Shown: piece after piece, positions 8,099-17,380 of the stretch | Layout: each line of letters opens with the position of its first letter | Numbering within the stretch: position 1 is the first letter of the stretch | DNA from: CBFHSF01 sp965658445 | Lineage (GTDB): Bacteria; Bacteroidota; Bacteroidia; Flavobacteriales; Schleiferiaceae | Direction: 5' to 3' | Assembly: GCA_965658445.1 (NCBI GenBank) | Contig: CBFHSF010000016.1 | Span: 1-64,000, forward strand | Length of the DNA stretch: 64,000 bases | Made by a program: the position numbers and the translations under genes | The notes under the pieces: generated by a model | What the model was told of the DNA's origin: nothing | Database searches by the model: none | What the model saw: only the letters and a program-made list of their open reading frames with translations

Positions 8099-10056
8099 GA
8101 TTCTGAAATTTCTGATAGTTCGGATTCTAGGGCTTCGATTCTTTCCAACCAAGATTCCCATGCCTGCATCTCATGAGTCAATTGGTCTTTTAGCTTCTCG
8201 TAAGGGGCATAGAAATCGGGATCCTTGAAGAGTTTTTTAAATTCTTCGGGGTCGGCGAGCTTTTGGTCCCAATCCGCAATCTGAGATTCTAATTCCGAGA
8301 TTGCCGATTCTATTTTTGAATATTGGTTTTGTGCCTTTTTGAGATCTTTCTCCAATTGCTTTTTCTGATGAAAGGCGTCATTGGACATTTTTTTCTTCTC
8401 GGCAGGCTGGGCCTTGGCTTTTTGCTTTTTCTCCAATTCCACCATGTTCTGAAGCTTTCTTTGCTCCAAGAAGAAATTGATATCGCCCAGGTATTCCTTG
8501 GTTTTTCCTCCCTTAAACTCGTACACCTTGTCGGTGAGACCTTCCAAAAAGTCCCTGTCGTGAGATACGAGAATCAAGGAGCCTTCGTATTGTTGAAGTG
8601 CCTGCTTTAGAATGTCTTTAGAGCGCATATCCAAATGGTTGGTAGGCTCATCCATAATCAACAAGTTAAAGGGCTCCAAAAGCATTTTACAGAGGGCAAG
8701 GCGGGCCTTTTCTCCCCCAGAAAGCACTTTTACCTTTTTGTCTACATCTTCACCACTGAACATAAAGGAACCCAACATGTCGCGCGAACGCTTTCTAGTT
8801 TCTTCGTTGGCGGCATCTTCAATGGTGGCTAGTAGCGTTTTATTTCCGTCCAGTTCATCGGATTGATTCTGGGCGTAGTAGCCAATTTTAACATTGTGCC
8901 CAATGGTCAAGTCTCCTTCAAAGGCGACTCTTTCCATAATAACTTTTATAAGGGTGGTCTTACCCTGGCCGTTTTGACCCACAAAAGCCACACGATCTCC
9001 ACGGGCAATTTCCAAATCAATGCCAGTAAGAACCTTATTGTCGTCATAGCTCTTGTGGATTTTCTCCATCAAGGCGGCCACTTTTCCCGATCGTGGAGGC
9101 TGCGGGAATCGAATTCTCATGGCAGAATTGTCCTCCTCATCGACTTCTATCAGCTCGACCTTGTCCAGTTTCTTGATCAGCGTCTGGGCAAAAGAGGCCT
9201 TGGACGCCTTGTAACGAAACTTTTCAATGAGCTGTTCTGTCTGCTTGATTTCTTTCTCTTGATTTTTTCGAGATTGGATTTGCTTTTCGCGAATCTCTGC
9301 GCGCAGACTTACGTATTTTGAGTAGGGCACCGGGAAATCATAGGCCATTCCATGGCTGATTTCAATGGTACGGGTGGTAATTCTATTGAGGAAGGCACGG
9401 TCGTGCGAAACGAGCATAACCGCCACGGGCTCGTTTTTCAAAAATTCTTCCAACCAGATAATAGATTCAATGTCCAAGTGGTTGGTGGGCTCATCGAGCA
9501 GCAGGAGGTCGTTTCTCTGAAGCAGGATTTTGGCGAGCTCCACACGCATTTGCCATCCACCACTAAACTCAGCGATGGGGCGGTGAAAGTCCTCCTGAGT
9601 AAATCCCAATCCGGTAAGAACTCTTTCCATGTCCGCCTCATAGGTATACCCACCGATAAGGTGTAAACGATCTTGTTTGTGGTTGAGGTCTTCAATGAGT
9701 TTTAGGTAGTCATCGGATTCGTAGTCAGTCCGAACTTCTAGTTGATGGGTAATTTCTTCAATTCCCTTTTCCAGATGTTTGATTTCGGTAAAAGTGGATT
9801 CGGTCTCTTGCCAAACGGTCTTATCCTTTTTAAGGTGAATATCCTGAGTAAGAAATCCAATTTTACAATCACTAGGCGTGGAAATGTTTCCTCCGTCTGT
9901 TGGGATTCTCCCAGCAATCACCTTGAGCAAAGTGGATTTTCCTGCACCGTTTCTTCCCACCAATCCTATTTTTTCTCCGGGATTGATCAAAAAAGAAACC
10001 TCTTTAAAAATATCCCTCCCAGAATAGTGGAGGTGAACCTTATTTATTCCTACCAT
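8095..10056 (-). CDS. ABC-F family ATPase (Uup/EttA-like)
   Basis: Two nucleotide-binding domains lie on one chain without membrane segments, the layout of ABC-F translation factors that act at the ribosome. The first has Walker A GRNGAGKST, signature FSGGW and Walker B LLLDEPTNHLD; the second has GQNGQGKTT, LSGGEKAR and LLIMDEPTNHLD. The linker between them is the basic interdomain arm, and the C-terminal ~100 residues are a Lys/Glu-rich coiled coil as in Uup. The first in-frame codon is TTG at 10065, but the ATG at 10056 is a better start. Its stop overlaps the pafA start by 4 bases. The family includes antibiotic-resistance members; nothing here indicates that role. Confidence 0.92.
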   Translation of the reverse strand: MVGINKVHLHYSGRDIFKEVSFLINPGEKIGLVGRNGAGKSTLLKVIAGRIPTDGGNISTPSDCKIGFLTQDIHLKKDKTVWQETESTFTEIKHLEKGIEEITHQLEVRTDYESDDYLKLIEDLNHKQDRLHLIGGYTYEADMERVLTGLGFTQEDFHRPIAEFSGGWQMRVELAKILLQRNDLLLLDEPTNHLDIESIIWLEEFLKNEPVAVMLVSHDRAFLNRITTRTIEISHGMAYDFPVPYSKYVSLRAEIREKQIQSRKNQEKEIKQTEQLIEKFRYKASKASFAQTLIKKLDKVELIEVDEEDNSAMRIRFPQPPRSGKVAALMEKIHKSYDDNKVLTGIDLEIARGDRVAFVGQNGQGKTTLIKVIMERVAFEGDLTIGHNVKIGYYAQNQSDELDGNKTLLATIEDAANEETRKRSRDMLGSFMFSGEDVDKKVKVLSGGEKARLALCKMLLEPFNLLIMDEPTNHLDMRSKDILKQALQQYEGSLILVSHDRDFLEGLTDKVYEFKGGKTKEYLGDINFFLEQRKLQNMVELEKKQKAKAQPAEKKKMSNDAFHQKKQLEKDLKKAQNQYSKIESAISELESQIADWDQKLADPEEFKKLFKDPDFYAPYEKLKDQLTHEMQAWESWLERIEALESELSEISES

Positions 10057-10093
10057 ATGTGACAAAAGTAACCCAATAGAAGCAATTGTATAT

Positions 10094-10101
10094 TACCTTT
10101 G
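10094..10101 (+). promoter_or_regulatory. -7 element upstream of the DUF983 gene
   Basis: TACCTTTG, a common form of the Bacteroidota TAnnTTTG element, lies 32 bases before the ATG at 10134. It also supports choosing that start over the upstream TTG at 10086. No clear -33 element is visible. Confidence 0.5.
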
Positions 10102-10133
10102 TGGAACATTTAAATACTCTAATAACCAGTATT

Positions 10134-10517
10134 ATGTTTAAGGGGACAAAGCTCTACAGTATTTTCGGGATGAAATGTCCAAAATGTCACAAGGGTGACA
10201 TCTTTCAGGATCCCAATCCCTACCACTTTTCCAATTTGTTTAAGATCAATGACTCTTGCGAACACTGTGGTCAGAAGTACGAGCCAGAACCGAATTTTTA
10301 CTACGGATCTATGTACGTCTCCTATGCGTATTCCGTGGCTATTTTCGTGGCGAGTTGGGTGATTGGAAAATACGTTTTCGACCTCAGTCTTCTCAATATC
10401 TTCTTTGTGATTGTTGGAGCGATGTTGCTACTTACCCCTTACTTGTTTAGACTGAGCCGCGTAACCTGGTTGAATATCTTCATTCATTACGACCCCTCGA
10501 CTAAGGAAGAGCGATAG
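10134..10517 (+). CDS. DUF983 family membrane protein with zinc-ribbon-like cysteines
   Basis: The protein (127 residues from the ATG at 10134) has two CxxC pairs, CPKC and CEHC, near its N-terminus, which fits a zinc ribbon. Two hydrophobic segments follow, at about residues 58-78 and 85-105. This matches DUF983, a small inner-membrane family of unknown function. The open frame begins earlier with a TTG at 10086, but the promoter-like element at 10094 and the family pattern favour 10134. Its last 31 bases overlap the end of the convergent FAD oxidoreductase gene. Confidence 0.85.
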   Translation: MFKGTKLYSIFGMKCPKCHKGDIFQDPNPYHFSNLFKINDSCEHCGQKYEPEPNFYYGSMYVSYAYSVAIFVASWVIGKYVFDLSLLNIFFVIVGAMLLLTPYLFRLSRVTWLNIFIHYDPSTKEER

Positions 10518-11578
10518 CGCTTGTTGAATCTTTGGATATTGGCTTCGGGAGGCAATTCTTTTCCGTCGAGTACAAAGTCCAAAAAGATTTGACTGAGCCA
10601 GGGTGTCATCAGAACCCCTCTACTTCCCAATCCATTGAAAATGTACAGCGGCTTTTCTCCTGGGTGTTGACCTAGTAGAGGTTTTCTGTCTGCCACGTTG
10701 GGTCTTATTCCCGCTTCCTGAGAATGCACCTCCCATTCTTGTGGAGAAATCATTTGGAGGTTCTCCAAGAGTTCTTCCTTCATGGCTGGGGTGACTTCCT
10801 CATTTTTCTCATTCCAATTATACGTAGCGCCGATTTTGTACAACCCATTTTTTCTGGGCAATAGAAATTGCCCCTTGTGAAGGATGTTCTCTATTTCGTA
10901 CTGTGGATTTTTCACGTACATGACCTCACCCTTAGTGGTTCTAAACGGCAAGTATTTAAACCATGGATTTTCTGTGGAAGCCCTATGTCCTTCACAAAAA
11001 ATGATTTTTGAAAAGACCTGGTTCTTGTAATTCACAAAGTCTGAATCAACCTCAAGTTGATCGTATTGGAAGGTTTCCGTGTGAATGTTTTCTCCCAACC
11101 AATTCCTAAGGGCATCCAGCATGGTCTCGGTCTCAATCCAGCCTGTTCCTCGTACTTTTCCCAAACCAAAGGGCGCATGTATGCCCGTGGGTACTTTTGA
11201 GCGTATAGGAGTCTCTAAATACGGTTTGAATATGGGGTCATCAGAAAGTGCGTACCAATTGTTTTGCTCTTCCATTGTGGCAAAGATTCTGTAAATGGGA
11301 TCTTCATGGACAAAGGAGCTTTTGGTGACGCTTTCCAATTCTCGGTAATAGGGGAGGAGGGCCTCCATCATTTCTGATCCCTTCCAAACCCATTTCATCC
11401 TCTTTAGAACAATGGGATTCCAAAGGCCAGAGGCCAATTTAGAAGAGGATGACAATTCAGGTTTGTCGAATACCACGAAGGGAATATTGCGTTGGTGTAA
11501 ACGCATAGCCAAAGACGCGCCGGCTATGCCTAAACCTACAATGGCTATGGGGTGATTTTTGGAATCATGACTATTCAC
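10487..11578 (-). CDS. FAD-dependent oxidoreductase, DAO family
   Basis: This 363-residue protein has the N-terminal dinucleotide-binding fingerprint AIVGLGIAGASLA with an acidic residue at the end of strand 2 (VVFDK), and a C-terminal GLGSRGVLMTPWL motif typical of DAO-type amine oxidases. Family members oxidise amino acids or amines (glycine oxidase ThiO, the C-terminal domain of MnmC). The substrate is not evident. It is expected in the cytoplasm. The 3' end overlaps the converging DUF983 gene by 31 bases, and a terminator separates it from gldN upstream. Confidence 0.82.
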   Translation of the reverse strand: MNSHDSKNHPIAIVGLGIAGASLAMRLHQRNIPFVVFDKPELSSSSKLASGLWNPIVLKRMKWVWKGSEMMEALLPYYRELESVTKSSFVHEDPIYRIFATMEEQNNWYALSDDPIFKPYLETPIRSKVPTGIHAPFGLGKVRGTGWIETETMLDALRNWLGENIHTETFQYDQLEVDSDFVNYKNQVFSKIIFCEGHRASTENPWFKYLPFRTTKGEVMYVKNPQYEIENILHKGQFLLPRKNGLYKIGATYNWNEKNEEVTPAMKEELLENLQMISPQEWEVHSQEAGIRPNVADRKPLLGQHPGEKPLYIFNGLGSRGVLMTPWLSQIFLDFVLDGKELPPEANIQRFNKRYRSSLVEGS

Positions 11579-11595
11579 AATGCGAAAGTAGGGAG

Positions 11596-11626
11596 AAAAA
11601 AAAACTCCCGCCGAAGCGAGAGTTTT
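11596..11626 (-). terminator. Rho-independent terminator of the gldKLMN operon
   Basis: The arms AAAACTC and GAGTTTT, with an inner CGC/GCG pair and a CGAA loop, form a hairpin. On the minus strand it is followed by about nine T residues. It lies 19 bases after the gldN stop. Confidence 0.85.
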
Positions 11627-11644
11627 AATATTTCTATGGAATGT

Positions 11645-12490
11645 CTAGTATTCCCAAAGATCGTGTTCCATGTTTCTTAGGTTCTCTTTGATGCGTTGCG
11701 CTTCTAAGAGTTGGTCCATTGCAGAAACTCTTTTGTAATCAGGAATGGATCGGTCGTATACGTTTGATTCTTTGTAAATCGTAGAGTTGAACTTTCTAAA
11801 GTGGAAGAGTTGATCAAAGTTCATTCTCTTCGTGTTGTTCTTCTCGTTGTATACTTGGTGCGTAGACAACGCGTAACGAGCGTCAGGGAACCAAATCCAG
11901 AAAAGGTTAAATACCTCAGATTCGTTTCTCGGGTTCTTTACGCGAGGAGAAATACCGATGATGCGGTTTTTCATTTCACCTCTTTGCTTGTCAAAGTACC
12001 AGTCCGATTTGATCTCCCAAGCCAACACATCCTTAGTCTTGATACGGATGGTATCTACCAAGATGATGATTGAGGGATCATCGGGATCTCTTACGGTATC
12101 CAATTTTTCAACCATTCTTCTTACTTCGGTATCCGTAAGAGGAAGTTCAAAGCGGTCGTCAAGGAATACTTCAGAGATGGTTCCTTCTTCCAAAATACCG
12201 TCTACGAGTACATCAAATAGACTCTTTCTTCCGGGAAGTGGAACTTCTGGGTAAAAGAGAGAAAGGTTGATTTTTTCTCTCACGTCAATACGCTCCCAGT
12301 GACGGGTTGACCACAGCATGTCTGCCTCTCTCAAAAATGGATAAGGAATCACACGATTGTTGTGGTAGTGACGTGGAGGATCGGCAATAATACCATCATC
12401 CTCAGGGGTAAGTACCTGTGCTTGGAGGCTGGGTAAAAAGCCTACCAATAGCAAAAACAGGGTTCTTATGGTTATTTTGATGTTGTTCAT
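11645..12490 (-). CDS. gldN: Gliding motility/T9SS protein GldN (PorN)
   Basis: This 281-residue protein with a signal peptide (MNNIKITI to LQAQ) is the last gene of the porP-gldKLMN run. In T9SS, GldN/PorN binds the lipoprotein GldK/PorK and together they form the large periplasmic ring under the outer membrane. The sequence shows the conserved start of the mature protein with the IPYPFLREADMLWS segment and the internal VLAWEIKSDWYFDKQRGEM region typical of the family. It starts 17 bases after the gldM stop and is followed by a strong terminator, so it closes the operon. Confidence 0.95.
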   Translation of the reverse strand: MNNIKITIRTLFLLLVGFLPSLQAQVLTPEDDGIIADPPRHYHNNRVIPYPFLREADMLWSTRHWERIDVREKINLSLFYPEVPLPGRKSLFDVLVDGILEEGTISEVFLDDRFELPLTDTEVRRMVEKLDTVRDPDDPSIIILVDTIRIKTKDVLAWEIKSDWYFDKQRGEMKNRIIGISPRVKNPRNESEVFNLFWIWFPDARYALSTHQVYNEKNNTKRMNFDQLFHFRKFNSTIYKESNVYDRSIPDYKRVSAMDQLLEAQRIKENLRNMEHDLWEY

Positions 12491-12507
12491 AGACGTGGGG
12501 TTTTCAA

Positions 12508-14058
12508 TTAGTTGACATCTAGTGAGATGATTCCAACATTATCTACACGGTAGTTCTTCGGCCCAAGAGCCTTGATGTTACGAATAGTAATGGTAGAACC
12601 CGGCTTAAGCTTATCGACTAGTTGCTTAGTTTGTGAATCAAGCTTATCTCCTTTGATAGTTCTTGGAGGGTAACCAGGAACTACTACTTCAAAAGAAGTT
12701 ACTCTAAGGTTCAATTCGAATGGGAAGTCTAAGAATTTCGCTTCAACCTTACCGGCTTTAATGGCACTGGCAGAACGAACAGAAGTCGCCTTACCGTACA
12801 TAACACCTGTTGCAGGTGGAAGTCCCTTGATTCTGAATTCTTTAGAACCTACAGAACGAACTGTTCCATCTTCTTCTTCAACAGAAACAGCAATCTTGAT
12901 TTTCTTTCCTTTGATTTTATCTACGCGAGCCATGTAGCTTCCGTTAGAACCAGAAACTCCAGGTCCAGAAACGCGAATCTTTTTAGGATCAACACCGGGA
13001 ACGCCAATCTCTAGTGGATTGTCTACCCCACGGTACAATACGTTCATCTTTGATGGAGAAATAACAACTGAAGGAGGAGCTACAAAGTAAACACCTTCTA
13101 CAGGTTCCTCTGTATCTTCTTGTCCTACTTGTTTCAATTTAATCATACCTGACCACTTAACTTCACCAACTCTGTCCGCTTTGAATTTAACGTTACCAAT
13201 TCCGTTGGTAATAGCTTCAGCGTCTAGTGGAGTTCCGTTAATTGTGATCTCTGGATCCTGAGTATCGTCGTAAGCAGCCAAGAGAACTTGAGCTTCGTAC
13301 TCATCACCTTGTGTTACGTAAGTAGATTTTGGAATTACAATTCCGCGTACACCTGTAACCTTGATGTCCTTTCCGGTTACGTTAGCGCTCAATCTCGCGA
13401 TGGTCTCTGATTCCATTCTGCGAATTTTGGCTTGGTAGTCAGACAAGAAAGTCAAGTTGGCAATCAATGGGAAGTGCTCAAAAGTAGCAGACTCCCAAGA
13501 TACTTTGTTAGGATCATCTTTTGATACTTTGCGATCTGCAGTATCAAAGATTTTGTTGATGTCAGCTACCAATGCTTCGTCATCGCCAGCAGCTTCAACC
13601 AATGTAGAACGGTAAGCTTCCAAAGAAGTTTTGATTTCTTTAGCGCGTCCTTTACCTCCAACAGATTTTGGAGTTAAGAGAACAGTAGCAGGTCCTTCCA
13701 AATCATCTGGTCTTTTCAATTTACCAGTTTCCTCATCGCGACCTCTAGACTCAGCTTCCAATTCTTTTTTGACTTCGTCAATCAATTCGAAAGTTGAGTT
13801 AGCAGCTTTTTGTACTTCCAACGCCTTGTTTCTCCAAGGACCTGCTTTTGCAGCGTTTTCGTTATAAGCGCTCTCTAGTTTATTATAGATACTGGCATTC
13901 TGAGCTTCTACAGTAGCTGTAGTCTCGTTATAGCCGGCGTCCAATCTATCTAAAGCCAAGAGAATGTCTTTAGATACGTTAAGGGCAAGCATAGCGGTCA
14001 ACACGAGGTACATCATGTTGATCATCTTCTGCCTTGGTGACAATTTTCCTCCTGCCAT
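12508..14058 (-). CDS. gldM: T9SS motor protein GldM (PorM)
   Basis: This 516-residue protein begins with MAGGKLSPRQKMINMMYLV, a short cytoplasmic tail and one transmembrane helix (about residues 15-35), followed by a long periplasmic part made of four domains D1-D4 in characterised homologues. GldM forms the inner-membrane T9SS motor with GldL: the helix sits inside the GldL pentamer and the periplasmic shaft reaches the GldKN ring, passing on energy from the proton gradient. It starts 35 bases after gldL and 17 bases before gldN. Confidence 0.97.
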   Translation of the reverse strand: MAGGKLSPRQKMINMMYLVLTAMLALNVSKDILLALDRLDAGYNETTATVEAQNASIYNKLESAYNENAAKAGPWRNKALEVQKAANSTFELIDEVKKELEAESRGRDEETGKLKRPDDLEGPATVLLTPKSVGGKGRAKEIKTSLEAYRSTLVEAAGDDEALVADINKIFDTADRKVSKDDPNKVSWESATFEHFPLIANLTFLSDYQAKIRRMESETIARLSANVTGKDIKVTGVRGIVIPKSTYVTQGDEYEAQVLLAAYDDTQDPEITINGTPLDAEAITNGIGNVKFKADRVGEVKWSGMIKLKQVGQEDTEEPVEGVYFVAPPSVVISPSKMNVLYRGVDNPLEIGVPGVDPKKIRVSGPGVSGSNGSYMARVDKIKGKKIKIAVSVEEEDGTVRSVGSKEFRIKGLPPATGVMYGKATSVRSASAIKAGKVEAKFLDFPFELNLRVTSFEVVVPGYPPRTIKGDKLDSQTKQLVDKLKPGSTITIRNIKALGPKNYRVDNVGIISLDVN

Positions 14059-14093
14059 GGTTCTGTGTTTTGTAGTTTACTGAGTTAGTCTAA

Positions 14094-14762
14094 TTACGCT
14101 TTGTTTCCTCCCATTGCAGACAGCATGTTGCCGTATACATTGTTAAGAGAAGACATGTTGGTAGCCAAACGAGAAACCTCTCCGGCCAACTTCTCAGAAT
14201 CTTCTACAGATGATGAAAGCTTGTCCATCATATTATTTTGAATTTCAACCTGGCTGCTAGTGTTCTCCAATTGAACCGCGTACAATGCGTTCAAAGATTC
14301 CATGTGCTTAGCAGCGTCAGTCAATTGCTTGCTGTACTCGTTAGTAGCAGAAGCAGCGTCAACTGTAGTGCTCAACTGACCAGCAGCATCACCCAATTTG
14401 CGAAGACCTGTTCCCAAGCTCTCGATCAATTCAGGTCCAATTTTAGCTTCTTCTAGCATGTTGTCCAACTCTTGAGTTGGGGACAATGCGTTTCTAGAAC
14501 GATCGAAGTCAGCATCGGGATCTTCCATACCCGCCAATTCTGGGTAAACAAGAGTCCAATCCACTTCTTCATGTGGTTTTTCAAATGCAGAGAACAAGAA
14601 GATAACTGCCTCGGTAGTCAAACCAATTACGAGCATTTCGTTCGCACCTGGCAAGTGGAGGATTTTAAACATCGCTCCAAGAATTACGATAGCTGCACCA
14701 ATACCGTACAGTTTCGCCATAAAATTTTTAAATCTCTTTCCGTTTACGTCAATCAAAGCCAT
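14094..14762 (-). CDS. gldL: T9SS motor protein GldL (PorL)
   Basis: This 222-residue inner-membrane protein has two transmembrane helices near the N-terminus (about residues 17-37 and 42-62), joined by the short segment LHLPGANE, then a soluble cytoplasmic helical region. A glutamate in the second helix (TTEAVIFLFSAFEKPHEE) is the expected residue for proton-dependent motor function. GldL and GldM together power T9SS export and gliding. The cytoplasmic tail is rich in Ser, Asn and Leu and may be coiled coil. The gene is 46 bases after gldK. Confidence 0.96.
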   Translation of the reverse strand: MALIDVNGKRFKNFMAKLYGIGAAIVILGAMFKILHLPGANEMLVIGLTTEAVIFLFSAFEKPHEEVDWTLVYPELAGMEDPDADFDRSRNALSPTQELDNMLEEAKIGPELIESLGTGLRKLGDAAGQLSTTVDAASATNEYSKQLTDAAKHMESLNALYAVQLENTSSQVEIQNNMMDKLSSSVEDSEKLAGEVSRLATNMSSLNNVYGNMLSAMGGNKA

Positions 14763-14808
14763 GATTTAATGTTTTAATGTTTGTTTGTGTTAAAGTATAG
14801 GGGGTCAA

Positions 14809-16230
14809 TTAAAAGTCTCCCAAGTCACGACCCAAGAACGACTGAACCGTTCTAAATCCAATGTAACTCTTTGCGGTGTCTTGGTATTCAAAGTCGCGGT
14901 TGTGTACTTGCAAGAACATGGCAACATCCTTCCAAGATCCTCCGCGAATAACTTTTCTCTTTAATGTCTCATCTTCCTCATCATCTGCGTGATATTGGAA
15001 GTTAGGACTGATGTCGGAGGCAAAGTGGTAAGACTGCTCTTCAAAGGCAGTAGACGTCCACTCAGCAACGTTTCCTGACATGTTGTATAGGTTGTAACCG
15101 TTGGGAGAGTAGCTCGTTGCCTTCACAGTGTAGAAACCACCATCAGCAGTCAGGTTACCTCTCAATGGCTTAAAGTTTGCCAAGTAACATCCCGAAGAGT
15201 TGGTCGCGTAAGGACCTCCCCATGGGTAAGTAGCCAATTCGTAACCACCACGAGCTGCATATTCCCACTCACCTTCCGTAGGTAGGCGGAATTCTTGCTC
15301 ACTCATTGTAGACATTCCATTTCCGATCAAGAAGTTCGCACGGTAGCGGGTTCTCCAATTACAGAAAGCATTGGCTTGTTTCCAGCTCACACCTACAACA
15401 GGATATTCGTCGTATGCAGGGTGGAAGAAGTATTTGTCGTGCATGGGTTCGTTGAAAGAGTAGGTGAAATCATGTGCCCAAACCAAGGTGTCAGGGTAAA
15501 TGTTAATGATTTCTTTCTCAAAGAACGACGCGCGGTCAGAAACTTCTTGGTTGTCCTTGATGTAATCGCGGTACGAGAAGTATTCACCATCGTCATCCTC
15601 ATCGCGGTAATCATAAATTACGCGATTCTCTTTGCGTCCAGCTTTTTGCTTGTTAATCCAGAAGTACATGTAGTTCAATTGACGAGCGTCAATCATGCGA
15701 CCTCCCAAGAATTGCTCTTCGGGTGGAAGGAACATACCTTCAATAACTTCTGTGTACTCTGCAGAGGGGTAGTTGTTGATGTCCCACTCCAAGAAAGCCT
15801 CCCAATCCAGGTGGCGAGTCATAGAGTCAGGGTAGTTAAGCGCTCTGTACTCTTCGTAGAAAGAGGGCTCTTCCATCTCTGCGTAATCGATAAACTCATA
15901 TCCTTCAACTAGGCCTTCACCTAATCTGAATCTCAAGATAGAGTCACGTACCCATCCTACAAACTGACGATATTCGTTGTTTGTAATCTCGGTTTGGTCC
16001 ATATAAAAAGGAGGAACCGAAACGGTTTTGGTTGGGGAGGCAATTTGGAAAGGAATATCCTCATCCGCGTTACCCATGTTAAAAGATCCTTGGGGGATAA
16101 ATACCATTCCGTAGGGCTCGGACGGGTACCACTCGGGCCTATCCTGCACCCCGGTCAACTCACCGTGATCGGAGCTAGAACAGCCCACTAACGCGGCGAT
16201 ACCAAAGGCTAAAAACAATTTATTTTTCAT
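14809..16230 (-). CDS. gldK: T9SS outer-membrane-associated lipoprotein GldK (PorK)
   Basis: This 473-residue lipoprotein has a lipobox ending at Cys17 (ALVGCSSS) and an FGE-sulfatase/SUMF1-type fold, seen from MVFIPQGSFNMG, DQTEITNNEYRQFV, VVGVSWKQANAFCNWR, LPTEGEWEYAARGG and the final VIRGGSWKD and IGFRTV blocks. GldK/PorK forms the periplasmic ring with GldN and is not thought to act as a formylglycine-generating enzyme. An insertion of about 130 acidic and aromatic residues splits the fold near residues 100-240, as in GldK and GldJ. The porP-like gene lies 66 bases upstream. Confidence 0.96.
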   Translation of the reverse strand: MKNKLFLAFGIAALVGCSSSDHGELTGVQDRPEWYPSEPYGMVFIPQGSFNMGNADEDIPFQIASPTKTVSVPPFYMDQTEITNNEYRQFVGWVRDSILRFRLGEGLVEGYEFIDYAEMEEPSFYEEYRALNYPDSMTRHLDWEAFLEWDINNYPSAEYTEVIEGMFLPPEEQFLGGRMIDARQLNYMYFWINKQKAGRKENRVIYDYRDEDDDGEYFSYRDYIKDNQEVSDRASFFEKEIINIYPDTLVWAHDFTYSFNEPMHDKYFFHPAYDEYPVVGVSWKQANAFCNWRTRYRANFLIGNGMSTMSEQEFRLPTEGEWEYAARGGYELATYPWGGPYATNSSGCYLANFKPLRGNLTADGGFYTVKATSYSPNGYNLYNMSGNVAEWTSTAFEEQSYHFASDISPNFQYHADDEEDETLKRKVIRGGSWKDVAMFLQVHNRDFEYQDTAKSYIGFRTVQSFLGRDLGDF

Positions 16231-16296
16231 AAGGTCTGGTGTTTCAACTGTTAAATAAACGTCAAAATTCTTTTAAAATTTCTTCGTCCTGAAAAA

Positions 16297-17235
16297 TTAT
16301 AGGAAAACAGGGTTTCTGTATCTCTCAGGAGTTCGTGGTGGAATTTCGATTTTAAAACAATAGCTCAATAGAATCTCGTGGCTTCCTGAACTCGCCTGCG
16401 AAAGTGCAGATGTGGTGATGTCGTACGAGTAAGAGAACCTGAAATTCGGCATGACATAGTAACCAACTTGGGCCGCAATAGCGTCCTCAAGGCGATACGT
16501 TAAACCACCCCAAAGGCGGTTGTTGTATAGGGCATTCACATTTAGGTCGAATTGTGCAACGGATGAATACTTAACTAGCATGTTGGGTTGTAAGGCCCAG
16601 TTTGTGTTGGGAATTTGCCAGTTGTATCCTCCCATTAAGTAGTAATGTCTGTCGTAAGTAAACTGAGTCACGCCACCGGCAGTACCATCCAATTCGGTGT
16701 TCGCGGCAATCAGGTTACCCGAAGAAATTCCTACGTAATATGTTGGTGTATTGTAGTAAGCTCCAAAGTTCAAGTCGGTTGCAATCCCCGAAGCTCCATT
16801 TTGAATAATAGAAAGGTCCATTGATTCAGGCACGCCAGGTGTAATCCATTCGGCATTGTTCAAGGCCTTGTTTTTCAAGTTCAACATAATCCCCAAACCA
16901 AGGGTTCCATTCCCTACTTGAGTGGTGTAGGTATATCCAATACCTGCATTGATGTCTTGAAAAAATCCAATTTGATCGTTTGTGATAGAAAGAGACAGTG
17001 CACCATGTAAAATATCCAGAGGAATCTCTGCATTTAAGTTTTGAGTAGTGGGTGCATTGTCAAATCCCACCCATTGAGAACGGTGGGCCAAATTTACACA
17101 AATACTTCCCGAGGTTCCAGCCACCCCCGGATTGTAAAATAGTTTATTCCACTCAAACTGAGTGAATTGCACTTCCTGTTGCGCAAAAAGAGTAAAGCTC
17201 ATTACACTAAGGAAAAGGGTAATAATTCTTCTCAT
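16297..17235 (-). CDS. porP: PorP/SprF family T9SS outer-membrane protein
   Basis: This 312-residue protein has a signal peptide (to LFAQ) and the family start of the mature chain, QFTQFEWNKLFYNPGVAG, followed by repeated amphipathic strands ending near the C-terminus, as in a beta-barrel. PorP links the T9SS ring to the outer membrane in Porphyromonas; SprF-like paralogues help to secrete or anchor type B cargo such as SprB. This copy lies directly upstream of gldKLMN, the position of porP in the Porphyromonas porPKLMN operon, so the PorP role is likely. A second copy lies beside gldJ at 52884. Confidence 0.9.
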   Translation of the reverse strand: MRRIITLFLSVMSFTLFAQQEVQFTQFEWNKLFYNPGVAGTSGSICVNLAHRSQWVGFDNAPTTQNLNAEIPLDILHGALSLSITNDQIGFFQDINAGIGYTYTTQVGNGTLGLGIMLNLKNKALNNAEWITPGVPESMDLSIIQNGASGIATDLNFGAYYNTPTYYVGISSGNLIAANTELDGTAGGVTQFTYDRHYYLMGGYNWQIPNTNWALQPNMLVKYSSVAQFDLNVNALYNNRLWGGLTYRLEDAIAAQVGYYVMPNFRFSYSYDITTSALSQASSGSHEILLSYCFKIEIPPRTPERYRNPVFL

Positions 17236-17380
17236 AAAGAATTTTTATTCAATTTTCTTTATCCTAATAGCCGCTAAAGATAGGTAAAAATAATTTTTAT
17301 CGAATTTTTTCGCTCCCTAAATGCAAAATTTACAAACATTTAGTTCTTGATAAGTTGAAACCCAGCAAAGTACTGTCAAA

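Noticed and set aside
8099..8161. N-terminal extension of PafA upstream of 8098
   Set aside because: It is antisense-free but lies within the ABC-F gene and would hide the signal peptide; the ATGA overlap start is better.
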